From positions 62,001-126,000 of the forward strand of contig NZ_JAFCJZ010000016.1 in assembly GCF_018130765.1 (NCBI RefSeq): DNA of 64,000 nt. The letters run 5' to 3'. Position numbers and translations under genes: made by a program. Origin of the DNA: Bradyrhizobium iriomotense. Its GTDB lineage: Bacteria > Pseudomonadota > Alphaproteobacteria > Rhizobiales > Xanthobacteraceae. The notes below the pieces were generated by a model. That model saw only the letters and a list, made by a program, of their open reading frames with translations. It searched no databases and was not told the DNA's origin. Of the stretch, positions 25,990 through 33,301 are shown piece after piece. Within the stretch, counting starts at the first letter, position 1, and each line of letters starts with the position of its first letter.

Positions 25990-26033
25990 ATATCAGCTCG
26001 GATTCGCTGAATTGGCCGATAATATCAGCGAAT
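25990..26033. promoter_or_regulatory. Inverted repeat, probable operator in a divergent promoter
   Basis: ATTCGCTGA (26002-26010) and TCAGCGAAT (26025-26033) are exact reverse complements separated by 14 bp, and a third half-site copy of ATATCAGC occurs at 25990-25997 and again at 26022-26029 (32 bp, three helical turns apart). It sits between the divergent gene starts at 25909 (-) and 26093 (+), so one regulator could control both. Confidence 0.5.
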
Positions 26034-26092
26034 TCCACTGGCCGATTTGACTAGGTTGGGCCGCAAGGATATCGGAACCAACAAGGTTCATC

Positions 26093-27802
26093 ATGATGCA
26101 AGCATACGACGTTGCGATTATCGGCGCCGGCCACAATGGGCTGGTTTGTGCAAACTATCTGGCACGAGCCGGGTTGAAAGTCGTGGTGGTGGAAGCCAGG
26201 CCGATTATCGGCGGCGCCTGTACCACGGAAGAGCTCATCCCCGGCGGCCGCTTCTCATCGTGTTCCTACATCCAGATGATGTTGCGCCACGAGGTTGTCG
26301 AGGATCTCGAGCTGAAGAAATACGGTCTCGTTTCGGTCGCACCCGAGATGCAGGAGATGGCGCTCTGGAGCGACGGTGATCACGTCATGCTTTGGCAGGA
26401 GATCGACCGGACGCTGCGCTCGATTGAAGCGCACAGCAAGGACGATGGCCCGAATTTCATGCGTTTCGCGACGCGGCTGCGCCGTTTTGGCGACATTACG
26501 CAGTCGGCGCTGCTTAGCGACCCGCCGACCGCCGACAGCCTGCGTCACGCGTTCAGCGAGGCCGGCGAAAGCGAGCTGTTCGAGGAGTTCATCCTGCTCT
26601 CTGCGGAGGAACTGCTCTCACGCTACATCAAGTCGGATCGTCTCCGCGGCTTCATGATGTTCATGGGCATGGTCTCGACATGGGGCAGTCCGACGACGCC
26701 GGGTACCGCCTACGTCTACGGGTATCACGCGCAAGGTGAGTTCGAGGGTCATTTCGGCCGCTATGGCCTGCCCAAGCAGGGCATGGGCATGATCGCCGAG
26801 GCGCTCGCAGCCGGTCTTCGCGCGCATGGCGGCGAGTTGCGCACTGGCGTGCCGGTGAAATCCGTGCGCATCGAAAATGGCGCGGCGACCGGCATTGTGC
26901 TGGCCGATGGAAGCACCCTTGCGGCCCGCACCATCGTCTCCGGCGCGGACCCGAAGCGATCGCTGGTGGATCTCCTGCCGGATGGTGCCCTCACTCCGCC
27001 GGTGGCTGCGAAGGCCAAGAACATCGACCAGCGCGGTTCGATGGCGCGAATTCATCTCCTGGTCGATGCCCTGCCCGATTATGTCGGCTTCCCGGCCGGG
27101 CGCGTCGGCCCGCAGCACCAGGGACTTGCCATTCTGGGTCCGACACCGGCGCTCTACGAGCGGGCCTGGCAGGCGCAGCAGCGCGGCGAGTTTGCCGACG
27201 ACTATGTGATCGAGGCCCTGGTTCCCTCCGTGACCCATCCCGAGCTTGCACCCTCCGGCCAGCACACCTTGTCGCTTGGCGTCCAGCAGCTCCCGTTCGA
27301 GCTCAGTCGCGGCAATTGGAACGGCCGCAAGGAGGAGTGGGCCGACCAGGTGATGGAGATGTACTTCCGCTACGCTCCCAACCTGCGGAACCATATTCGC
27401 GGTCGCCACGTCATCACGCCACTCGATCTGGATCAGACCTACAACATCACGGGCGGCAACATCTTTCACTCCTCGATGGTTGGGCTTGAAAACCTGTTCG
27501 AGCAGCGCCCGATCGCCGAAGCTTCGAGTTATCGAACACCGATCGCCGGTTATTATCTCTGCGGTGCCGGAAGTCATCCGGGCGGTGGTGTGACGGGCGC
27601 GCCCGGCCACAACGCGGCCCACCGCATCCTGGCCGACCTTAACGGGCAGCGTGACCAGCGTGTTGTCCGCAATCCCCAGGACTACGAGGCGGGAATGCTC
27701 GACGGCCTGTTGAAGACCGACATAGGGCAGAAGCTCGGATATCAGGTGGCAAAATCGCGGGTATTTCGTTCCGTGACAGAATTGCTCAATCGGAATCGAT
27801 AA
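26093..27802 (+). CDS. FAD-dependent oxidoreductase, phytoene desaturase/PYROXD2-like
   Basis: 569 aa. The N-terminus has the dinucleotide-binding motif AIIGAGHNGLVCANYLARAG (residues 9-28) followed by VVVVEARPIIGGACTTEEL; GMGMIAEALAAGLRAHGGEL is the substrate/FAD-domain block, and the C-terminal GYYLCGAGSHPGGGVTGAPG near 480-505 is the second FAD contact. This combination and length match the NAD(P)/FAD proteins grouped with PYROXD2 rather than carotenoid desaturases, whose genes are absent here. The substrate is unknown. The first two codons are both ATG (AAGG lies 6-9 nt upstream). It is transcribed divergently from the GGT operon and may share its operator. Confidence 0.85.
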   Translation: MMQAYDVAIIGAGHNGLVCANYLARAGLKVVVVEARPIIGGACTTEELIPGGRFSSCSYIQMMLRHEVVEDLELKKYGLVSVAPEMQEMALWSDGDHVMLWQEIDRTLRSIEAHSKDDGPNFMRFATRLRRFGDITQSALLSDPPTADSLRHAFSEAGESELFEEFILLSAEELLSRYIKSDRLRGFMMFMGMVSTWGSPTTPGTAYVYGYHAQGEFEGHFGRYGLPKQGMGMIAEALAAGLRAHGGELRTGVPVKSVRIENGAATGIVLADGSTLAARTIVSGADPKRSLVDLLPDGALTPPVAAKAKNIDQRGSMARIHLLVDALPDYVGFPAGRVGPQHQGLAILGPTPALYERAWQAQQRGEFADDYVIEALVPSVTHPELAPSGQHTLSLGVQQLPFELSRGNWNGRKEEWADQVMEMYFRYAPNLRNHIRGRHVITPLDLDQTYNITGGNIFHSSMVGLENLFEQRPIAEASSYRTPIAGYYLCGAGSHPGGGVTGAPGHNAAHRILADLNGQRDQRVVRNPQDYEAGMLDGLLKTDIGQKLGYQVAKSRVFRSVTELLNRNR

Positions 27803-27821
27803 CGGCCGGCGCCTCTCGAGT

Positions 27822-29837
27822 TCAAGCCGAGCCGCGCGGGACGACCCTGCTAAACTGCCGCGCATAAACGTCATGCTCGCCTTCATAGGCCGAGATGCGG
27901 GTATTCACGACGAAGCTCTCGTCGTTGCTTGTCACGATGGCATCGACCGCGACCCTTGTCGACCAGTCGCCGCGGCTAAGCGTCCAGGTCGCCGAGGTCG
28001 TGCAGTGCGCCGACAACGGATCGTTCGCCACGATGCTGTACGTTCGTTTCATCGTTGATCCGAATGTGAGGCCATCTTTCTCTAGCCGGACCTCGCCATT
28101 GTCTTCATCGACAACGATCTCAAGGAGGGACGACACGACGTCGAAATTGCGACGGCGTTCGAGGCGCGGCGAGCGCAGCGTGGTCGCCGCAAGGCCGGGC
28201 TGCTTGTTCGCTATCGGGAGCGCTGGCGTAGCGCAGCGTTGACCCGGTTTGCGCAGCGGCAACGTCAGTTCGCAGTGTGCAAGATCGAAGGTCAGGGTCG
28301 TGTGGCGAGGGGCCGGCCAGACGATCGGGAAGTAGCTCGTTGAAATCGCGATCCGCAGACGATGGCCGGACTTTAGGCACCATCCGATCGGCGCAAGCGT
28401 AAGCTTGACATCATAGCTTTGGCCTGGTTCGACCGTCAGCGGATGCTCGTCGCCCTCGCGATGGCTGAGATTTAGAAAGCCGTAAGTCACACGGGTCGAA
28501 GTGCCATCGGGCGCGACATCGCAAAGCCGCGCCACGATCTGCCCGCAAGTCTGATCAGACGCTACGGCAAGTGAGAGAACGGGTGAGCCCAGCAACTCCG
28601 TGTCGCCTGTGACCGGCTCACCATCGAAGCACAGCGACAAGCCGTCGGCCTCGCGTTGATCTTCCGCAAGATGGGCGCCCAACCCGGCCGGATACCAAGG
28701 CATCCATTCTCCCGAAGTCGCGCCAACGGTCAGGGGTGATCGCATCGCCATTTTCGCATCCGAGTGCAAATCAGTTCCGAGCCGGCCCGGTGCCAGTCCG
28801 TAGCGCTGCATCTTGACCGACCGCGGCGGCCACATGCTTTCTTCGATCCAATAGCCTGGCCGCTCCATGAGGTCCGGCCTCGGTTCATGAGATTCGATCA
28901 GCCAGGCCGTGAGGGAAGGCCACTTGAGGGACTCGTCCGAGGATCCCTTGAGTGTGTGGTCAAACCAGCATGCAGCGAGATCAACAAAATCGAAGCCCGG
29001 CCCCGGGCGTGCCGTATGTGGAAAGCAATGCCCCCAAGGACCGGCAATCACAGAGCGTAGTGTGTTGGATTCCTTTAGCAGGGTTGGCAGGGCGACCGAA
29101 TAACCGGTGTCGGCCCAGCCGACCGTTGCCAGAATCGGGCAAGCGATCCGATCGAACGCGCGTTTGGCCGAACCGGCGTGCCAATAGGAATCAAAAGTCG
29201 GGTGTGCGCCCCAGATCTCGAAATAATTCTGGTAGGCCGACAGTCGTTGGAGCCACATGTCGCGCCATCGCTCGCCGACGACCCAGGGCAGCGGAGGCCG
29301 CAGATGCATACCGCTGAGTTGCGCGCCGTGCCAGATCGCGTAGACAAGCAGGCAGCCGCCTTGGTAGCGGTTGAGGTATCGGTCGTCGGCGCCGTCGACG
29401 GGTAGAATCGCGCTCAGCGATGCTGGCTGGTTTGTTGCCACCATTAGGCTTGCATGCGCGGGCCATGACAGGCCGGTCATCCCGGTGCGGCCGTTACACC
29501 AGGGTTGTGCCGCGATCCAGGCGAGCGCTTCGACCGCATCCTCCCAGTACGCGGTATCGAACTGATCCGGGTGCAATCCATCAGAATTGCCAGTGCCGCG
29601 TACGTCGAGCTTGACGCAGGCATATCCGCGCGCGGCGAGCGGCGCGTAGATTGTCTCGTCCGCAAGAGCGCTTCCGTCTGAACTCCGATACGGGTGATAG
29701 TCGATGATGGCAGGCACGGGACGTTGCTCTGCGTCCGCGGGCCGCCACAGTCTTGCACCAAGCGCGATTCCGCCGGCTAGCGGTATGGCCAAGTGATCAA
29801 TCCGCAAGACGTCTCCACCCGGTGCATTTGTACCCAT
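27822..29837 (-). CDS. CocE/NonD family hydrolase (S15 peptidase superfamily)
   Basis: 671 aa alpha/beta hydrolase with the two-part architecture of Xaa-Pro dipeptidyl-peptidase/cocaine esterase: catalytic domain (about 1-350) with PAIIDYHPYRSSDG, LDVRGTGNSDG and nucleophile Ser124 in GMTGLSWPAH; then a jelly-roll PepX_C-like domain (about 380-560) with GHRLRIAISTSYFPIVWPAP. No signal peptide. The ATG at 29837 has GGGAG close upstream. It converges on the FAD oxidoreductase gene with 19 bp between and is divergent from the LysR gene at 29976, its probable regulator. Acts on an ester or amide; the substrate cannot be predicted. Confidence 0.88.
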   Translation of the reverse strand: MGTNAPGGDVLRIDHLAIPLAGGIALGARLWRPADAEQRPVPAIIDYHPYRSSDGSALADETIYAPLAARGYACVKLDVRGTGNSDGLHPDQFDTAYWEDAVEALAWIAAQPWCNGRTGMTGLSWPAHASLMVATNQPASLSAILPVDGADDRYLNRYQGGCLLVYAIWHGAQLSGMHLRPPLPWVVGERWRDMWLQRLSAYQNYFEIWGAHPTFDSYWHAGSAKRAFDRIACPILATVGWADTGYSVALPTLLKESNTLRSVIAGPWGHCFPHTARPGPGFDFVDLAACWFDHTLKGSSDESLKWPSLTAWLIESHEPRPDLMERPGYWIEESMWPPRSVKMQRYGLAPGRLGTDLHSDAKMAMRSPLTVGATSGEWMPWYPAGLGAHLAEDQREADGLSLCFDGEPVTGDTELLGSPVLSLAVASDQTCGQIVARLCDVAPDGTSTRVTYGFLNLSHREGDEHPLTVEPGQSYDVKLTLAPIGWCLKSGHRLRIAISTSYFPIVWPAPRHTTLTFDLAHCELTLPLRKPGQRCATPALPIANKQPGLAATTLRSPRLERRRNFDVVSSLLEIVVDEDNGEVRLEKDGLTFGSTMKRTYSIVANDPLSAHCTTSATWTLSRGDWSTRVAVDAIVTSNDESFVVNTRISAYEGEHDVYARQFSRVVPRGSA

Positions 29838-29889
29838 GGCCACTCCCTTCTGGCCCAAAGTAACAGGCGGGAGAGACAGTCCTCACTAT

Positions 29890-29915
29890 TCATTATCGGA
29901 AATTCAGGTCATTAT
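29890..29915. promoter_or_regulatory. Direct repeat in divergent LysR/hydrolase promoter
   Basis: TCATTAT occurs at 29890-29896 and at 29909-29915, 19 bp apart (about two turns), in the 138-bp region between the divergent hydrolase and LysR genes. It is the only obvious AT-rich repeat there and is a candidate LysR binding site. Confidence 0.3.
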
Positions 29916-29975
29916 GCTGTTTTGGGGTCTCAATCCGGGACCTTGGCGGCACGATCCGGAGGTGGATAGGCATCA

Positions 29976-30878
29976 ATGCATCTCACGTTCAGGCAGATTT
30001 CCTATTTTGTGGCGACCGCCGAGGCGGGCTCGGTGTCCGGCGCAGCGACACGCCTGAACATTTCGCAATCCGCCATCACCGAAAGCGTTCGGGCGCTCGA
30101 GGCGCAAACCGGCGCCGTCCTGTTCGATCGGAGCTCCAAAGGCGTCACCCTGACCTACCAGGGTCATCAATTTCTGCGGCACTCGCGCCTGATACTTGCT
30201 GCCGTCGCCGATGCCGGGCGCGTGCTGAAGACGGGATCGGAGGCTGTCTCCGGCGTTCTCAATCTCGGTGTCACAAGCCTGGTTTCGGGCTATTTCCTCG
30301 CCGATCTCTTGGCGCGATTTCGCCGCATCTTTCCCAACGTGCAGGTCAAGGTTGTGGAAGAAGACCGCGCCTTCATCGAACACCTTCTGGTCAACGGAGA
30401 GCTCAACGTCGCGCTGATGCTTGTCTCCAATCTGGAGGATCATGATGCGTTGGAATTCGAGACGCTGGTGCGATCGCGCAATCGCGTTTGGTTGCCGGCC
30501 GGCCATAATCTGCTGGCGCAGGAGCAAGTCACACTGGCTGCGATCAATGAGGAGCCGCTGATCGGCTTGTCGATTGACGAGATGCCGCAATCGACCGCTG
30601 CGCTTTGGCAGTCCGCTCGCCTACGGCCGAACTTCGCGTTGACGACGTCATCCGTCGAGGCCGTCCGTAGCCTCGTGGCAACTGGCGCGGGTGTAGCGAT
30701 CATGCCGGACATGACATTCAGGGCATGGTCGCTCGAGGGCGATCGTCTCGAAGCCCGCTCGATCCAAGGGGTCGAAGTTACGGTCGACGTGGGGGTTGCC
30801 TGGCGGCGTGGTTCGGTCATTTCGGACCAGGCCCAGATTTTTCTGCATCTGGCGCGCGAATACAGGAGCGAGAGGTAG
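29976..30878 (+). CDS. LysR family transcriptional regulator
   Basis: 300 aa. The winged helix-turn-helix is at residues 1-60 (LTFRQISYFVATAEAGSVSG, then AATRLNISQSAITESVRALE), the linker helix follows, and residues 90-295 form the effector-binding domain (VSGVLNLGVTSLVSGYFLAD, VATGAGVAIMPDMTFRAWS). The divergent position next to the CocE-like hydrolase suggests it controls that gene; it is also 113 bp upstream of the PatD-like gene in the same direction, so either or both may be targets. Confidence 0.92.
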   Translation: MHLTFRQISYFVATAEAGSVSGAATRLNISQSAITESVRALEAQTGAVLFDRSSKGVTLTYQGHQFLRHSRLILAAVADAGRVLKTGSEAVSGVLNLGVTSLVSGYFLADLLARFRRIFPNVQVKVVEEDRAFIEHLLVNGELNVALMLVSNLEDHDALEFETLVRSRNRVWLPAGHNLLAQEQVTLAAINEEPLIGLSIDEMPQSTAALWQSARLRPNFALTTSSVEAVRSLVATGAGVAIMPDMTFRAWSLEGDRLEARSIQGVEVTVDVGVAWRRGSVISDQAQIFLHLAREYRSER

Positions 30879-30991
30879 AGCGACCGGCTTTTCCGATAGA
30901 GACCCGCCAGCTTTTTGTATTTCCCATAGTCTCGGCACCCTGGCTAGGGTTCTACCGTCAAGATTGATTGCTGAATGCTGGAGCCAGGCCG

Positions 30992-32440
30992 ATGAATATC
31001 GCCCAACCGAACGTCATGACCAACCTGCTGATCGACGGGAAGCTGGTTCCAGGCGACGGGCCGGTCGAGGCCATCATCAATCCCGCCACTGGGAAAATTC
31101 TAGCGGAGGTCCCGGAGGCATCGTCCGATCAGATCATCGCTGCAGTGAAGGCAGCGTCACGCGCGTTTGAAAAGTGGTCGCAGACCACGCCTGCTTACCG
31201 GGCCGGATTGCTTCTGAAGGTGGCTGACCGCATCGAGGCAGAGGGCGAGGCATTCGCGCGACTGGAATCGCTCAACTGCGGCAAGCCCTATCTCAAGATG
31301 CTCGGCGACGAGATTCCGGCAATCGTGGATGTCATTCGCTTCCTTGCCGGGGCGGCGCGCTGCATGACTGGCAGCGCGGCAGGCGAATACGTCGGCAATC
31401 ACACCAGCATGATCCGCCGGGATCCCGTCGGCGTCGTGGGTTCGATCGCCCCCTGGAATTTTCCGCTGATGATGGCGGCCTGGAAACTGGCTGCGCCGCT
31501 CGCGGTCGGCAACACGGTCGTGATGAAGCCTTCCGAGCAGACCCCGCTCACGGCTCTGAAACTCGCGATGATCCTCGCGGAACTGTTTCCGCCCGGTGTC
31601 GTCAACATCATTCCGGGGCGTGGCGACAGTGTCGGATCATCGCTGGTCAGCATGCCGGGTGTGCGCATGGTGTCCCTGACCGGCGATATCACGACAGGCC
31701 AGAAGGTTCTTCAGGCCGCCGTGAAAACCCTGAAGCGAACCCATCTCGAACTCGGCGGCAAGGCACCCGTCATCGTCATGGACGATGCTGATCTCGACGA
31801 AGTCATTGCGACCGTCAAGACCGCGGGCTTCTACAATGCAGGGCAGGATTGCTGCGCGGCTTGTCGTGTCTATGCGGCACCCAAGATTTACGACCGCGTC
31901 GTGGCGGATCTCGCGAGCGCCGTGAAGACCATCAAGCTCGGCGCGCCGGAGGACGAATCGACCGAGCTTGGACCGCTGATCACCGAGCGCCAGCGCGAGC
32001 GCGTGGCGAGCTTTGTCGAGCGCGCGAGCCAGCAGAAGCACATCGAGATCGTGACCGGCGGATCGCGTACAGATCGTGACGGCTTCTACTACCAGCCGAC
32101 CGTCGTCGCGAACGCGCAACAGACGGACGAAATCGTCCGTCGTGAGGTCTTCGGGCCGGTCGTCTCAGTGACCAGGTTCAACGACGCCGAGCAGGCGATC
32201 TCCTGGGCCAACGACAGCGACTACGGTCTCGCATCTTCGGTCTGGACCCGCGATGCAAAGACCGCGCTGAAAATCAGTTCGCGCCTCCAATACGGCACGG
32301 TATGGGTCAACACCCACTTCACGCTGATCAGCGAGATGCCGCATGGTGGCCTGAAAATGTCCGGCTATGGCAAGGATCAGTCGATGTATAGCCTAGAGGA
32401 CTATACCGTGATGCGCCATGTCATGATGAATTTCGGCTAA
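30992..32440 (+). CDS. Aldehyde dehydrogenase, gamma-aminobutyraldehyde dehydrogenase (PatD)-like
   Basis: 482 aa. Catalytic Cys287 lies in FYNAGQDCCAACRVYA and general-base Glu253 in LELGGKAPVIV; YNAGQDC-AACR is the motif of E. coli PatD and related omega-aminoaldehyde dehydrogenases. The cofactor region IAPWNFPLMMAAWKLAAPLA and C-terminal MPHGGLKMSGYGKDQS are as in that clade. ATG 30992 is preceded by GGAG 13 nt and AGG 4 nt upstream. With GabD in the window this would complete aminobutyraldehyde to succinate, but betaine-type aldehydes are also possible substrates. The Lrp gene follows 12 bp later. Confidence 0.85.
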   Translation: MNIAQPNVMTNLLIDGKLVPGDGPVEAIINPATGKILAEVPEASSDQIIAAVKAASRAFEKWSQTTPAYRAGLLLKVADRIEAEGEAFARLESLNCGKPYLKMLGDEIPAIVDVIRFLAGAARCMTGSAAGEYVGNHTSMIRRDPVGVVGSIAPWNFPLMMAAWKLAAPLAVGNTVVMKPSEQTPLTALKLAMILAELFPPGVVNIIPGRGDSVGSSLVSMPGVRMVSLTGDITTGQKVLQAAVKTLKRTHLELGGKAPVIVMDDADLDEVIATVKTAGFYNAGQDCCAACRVYAAPKIYDRVVADLASAVKTIKLGAPEDESTELGPLITERQRERVASFVERASQQKHIEIVTGGSRTDRDGFYYQPTVVANAQQTDEIVRREVFGPVVSVTRFNDAEQAISWANDSDYGLASSVWTRDAKTALKISSRLQYGTVWVNTHFTLISEMPHGGLKMSGYGKDQSMYSLEDYTVMRHVMMNFG

Positions 32441-32452
32441 GGAGGCGCCGCC

Positions 32453-33025
32453 ATGGAACAGGTCTGCATCAGTTCCATACGGCCGCTACCCGTCGAAGAC
32501 GCTCGGTTGCGCCTCGATCGTCTCGACATCAAGATCCTGGCTGCATTGCAGGGCGACGGGCGGATGAGCAATCTCAAGCTCTCCGAACTCGTCGGCCTTT
32601 CGCCGACACCGTGCCTGCAACGGGTCCGGCGTCTTGAGAATGCAGGGTTCATTGTCGCATATGGCGCCACGCTCGACGTCAGAAAGATCGCTTCGCACAT
32701 CACTGTTCATACCGACGTTACTCTTCGTCGTCGCACCGTCGAGTGCACACAGCAATTCGAGCGCTACGTTCGGGACGAGCAGTTCATCGTCGAATGCTAC
32801 TTGGTGAGCGGAGGCTTCGACTATGTGCTCAAGATCGTAGCGCGAGATGTCGATCATTACCGCGAGATCATGGATGACATGCTTGCGGCGGAAGTTGGCG
32901 TCGACCGGTTTTCGAGTTTTATCTCTCTACAGCAAGTTAAGCAGTCTCGCGGGTTTCCGTTGGGGCTAATCAGTACTCCCTCCAGCCCGTCTGATCGCAA
33001 GGGACGTGTAATCCGGCGAGGCTAG
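32453..33025 (+). CDS. Lrp/AsnC family transcriptional regulator
   Basis: 190 aa, longer than the usual 150-165 because of about 20 extra residues at each end. N-terminal helix-turn-helix at about 25-75 (LDRLDIKILAALQGDGRMSN, LKLSELVGLSPTPCLQRVRR), then a ligand-binding RAM domain at 85-160 (VECYLVSGGFDYVLKIVARD). SxTPCLQR is the Lrp recognition helix. It is cotranscribed with the aldehyde dehydrogenase and probably senses an amino acid or amine linked to that pathway. Confidence 0.92.
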   Translation: MEQVCISSIRPLPVEDARLRLDRLDIKILAALQGDGRMSNLKLSELVGLSPTPCLQRVRRLENAGFIVAYGATLDVRKIASHITVHTDVTLRRRTVECTQQFERYVRDEQFIVECYLVSGGFDYVLKIVARDVDHYREIMDDMLAAEVGVDRFSSFISLQQVKQSRGFPLGLISTPSSPSDRKGRVIRRG

Positions 33026-33301
33026 GGAAACCGTAAGCATTTCTCAGCCCGACGGTCTCAGGAAATCTTGGACTGTTGCTCGTGACGCAGCACGGCTGCT
33101 TCTCGGCAAAGGCTTGTATCGCTTGTGGGTACGGCTACGAAGGGCAGGAATTCGTAGGCCATGGAAGCTCGAGATCGAGTGCGCAAGCTGCTATAATCCC
33201 ACATTTGTGTATACCTTGCTCCCTGAAGTTGATGGAATCGATCACCCTGCCGACGTCGACTGCGACCCAGTCGCACACTCAAAAAGACGCAGGATGATTT
33301 G

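Noticed and set aside
26618..27886. 422-codon open frame on the minus strand across the FAD oxidoreductase gene
   Set aside because: Lies wholly antisense to a gene with clear motifs; no family signature and no ribosome site. A shadow of high-GC coding sequence.
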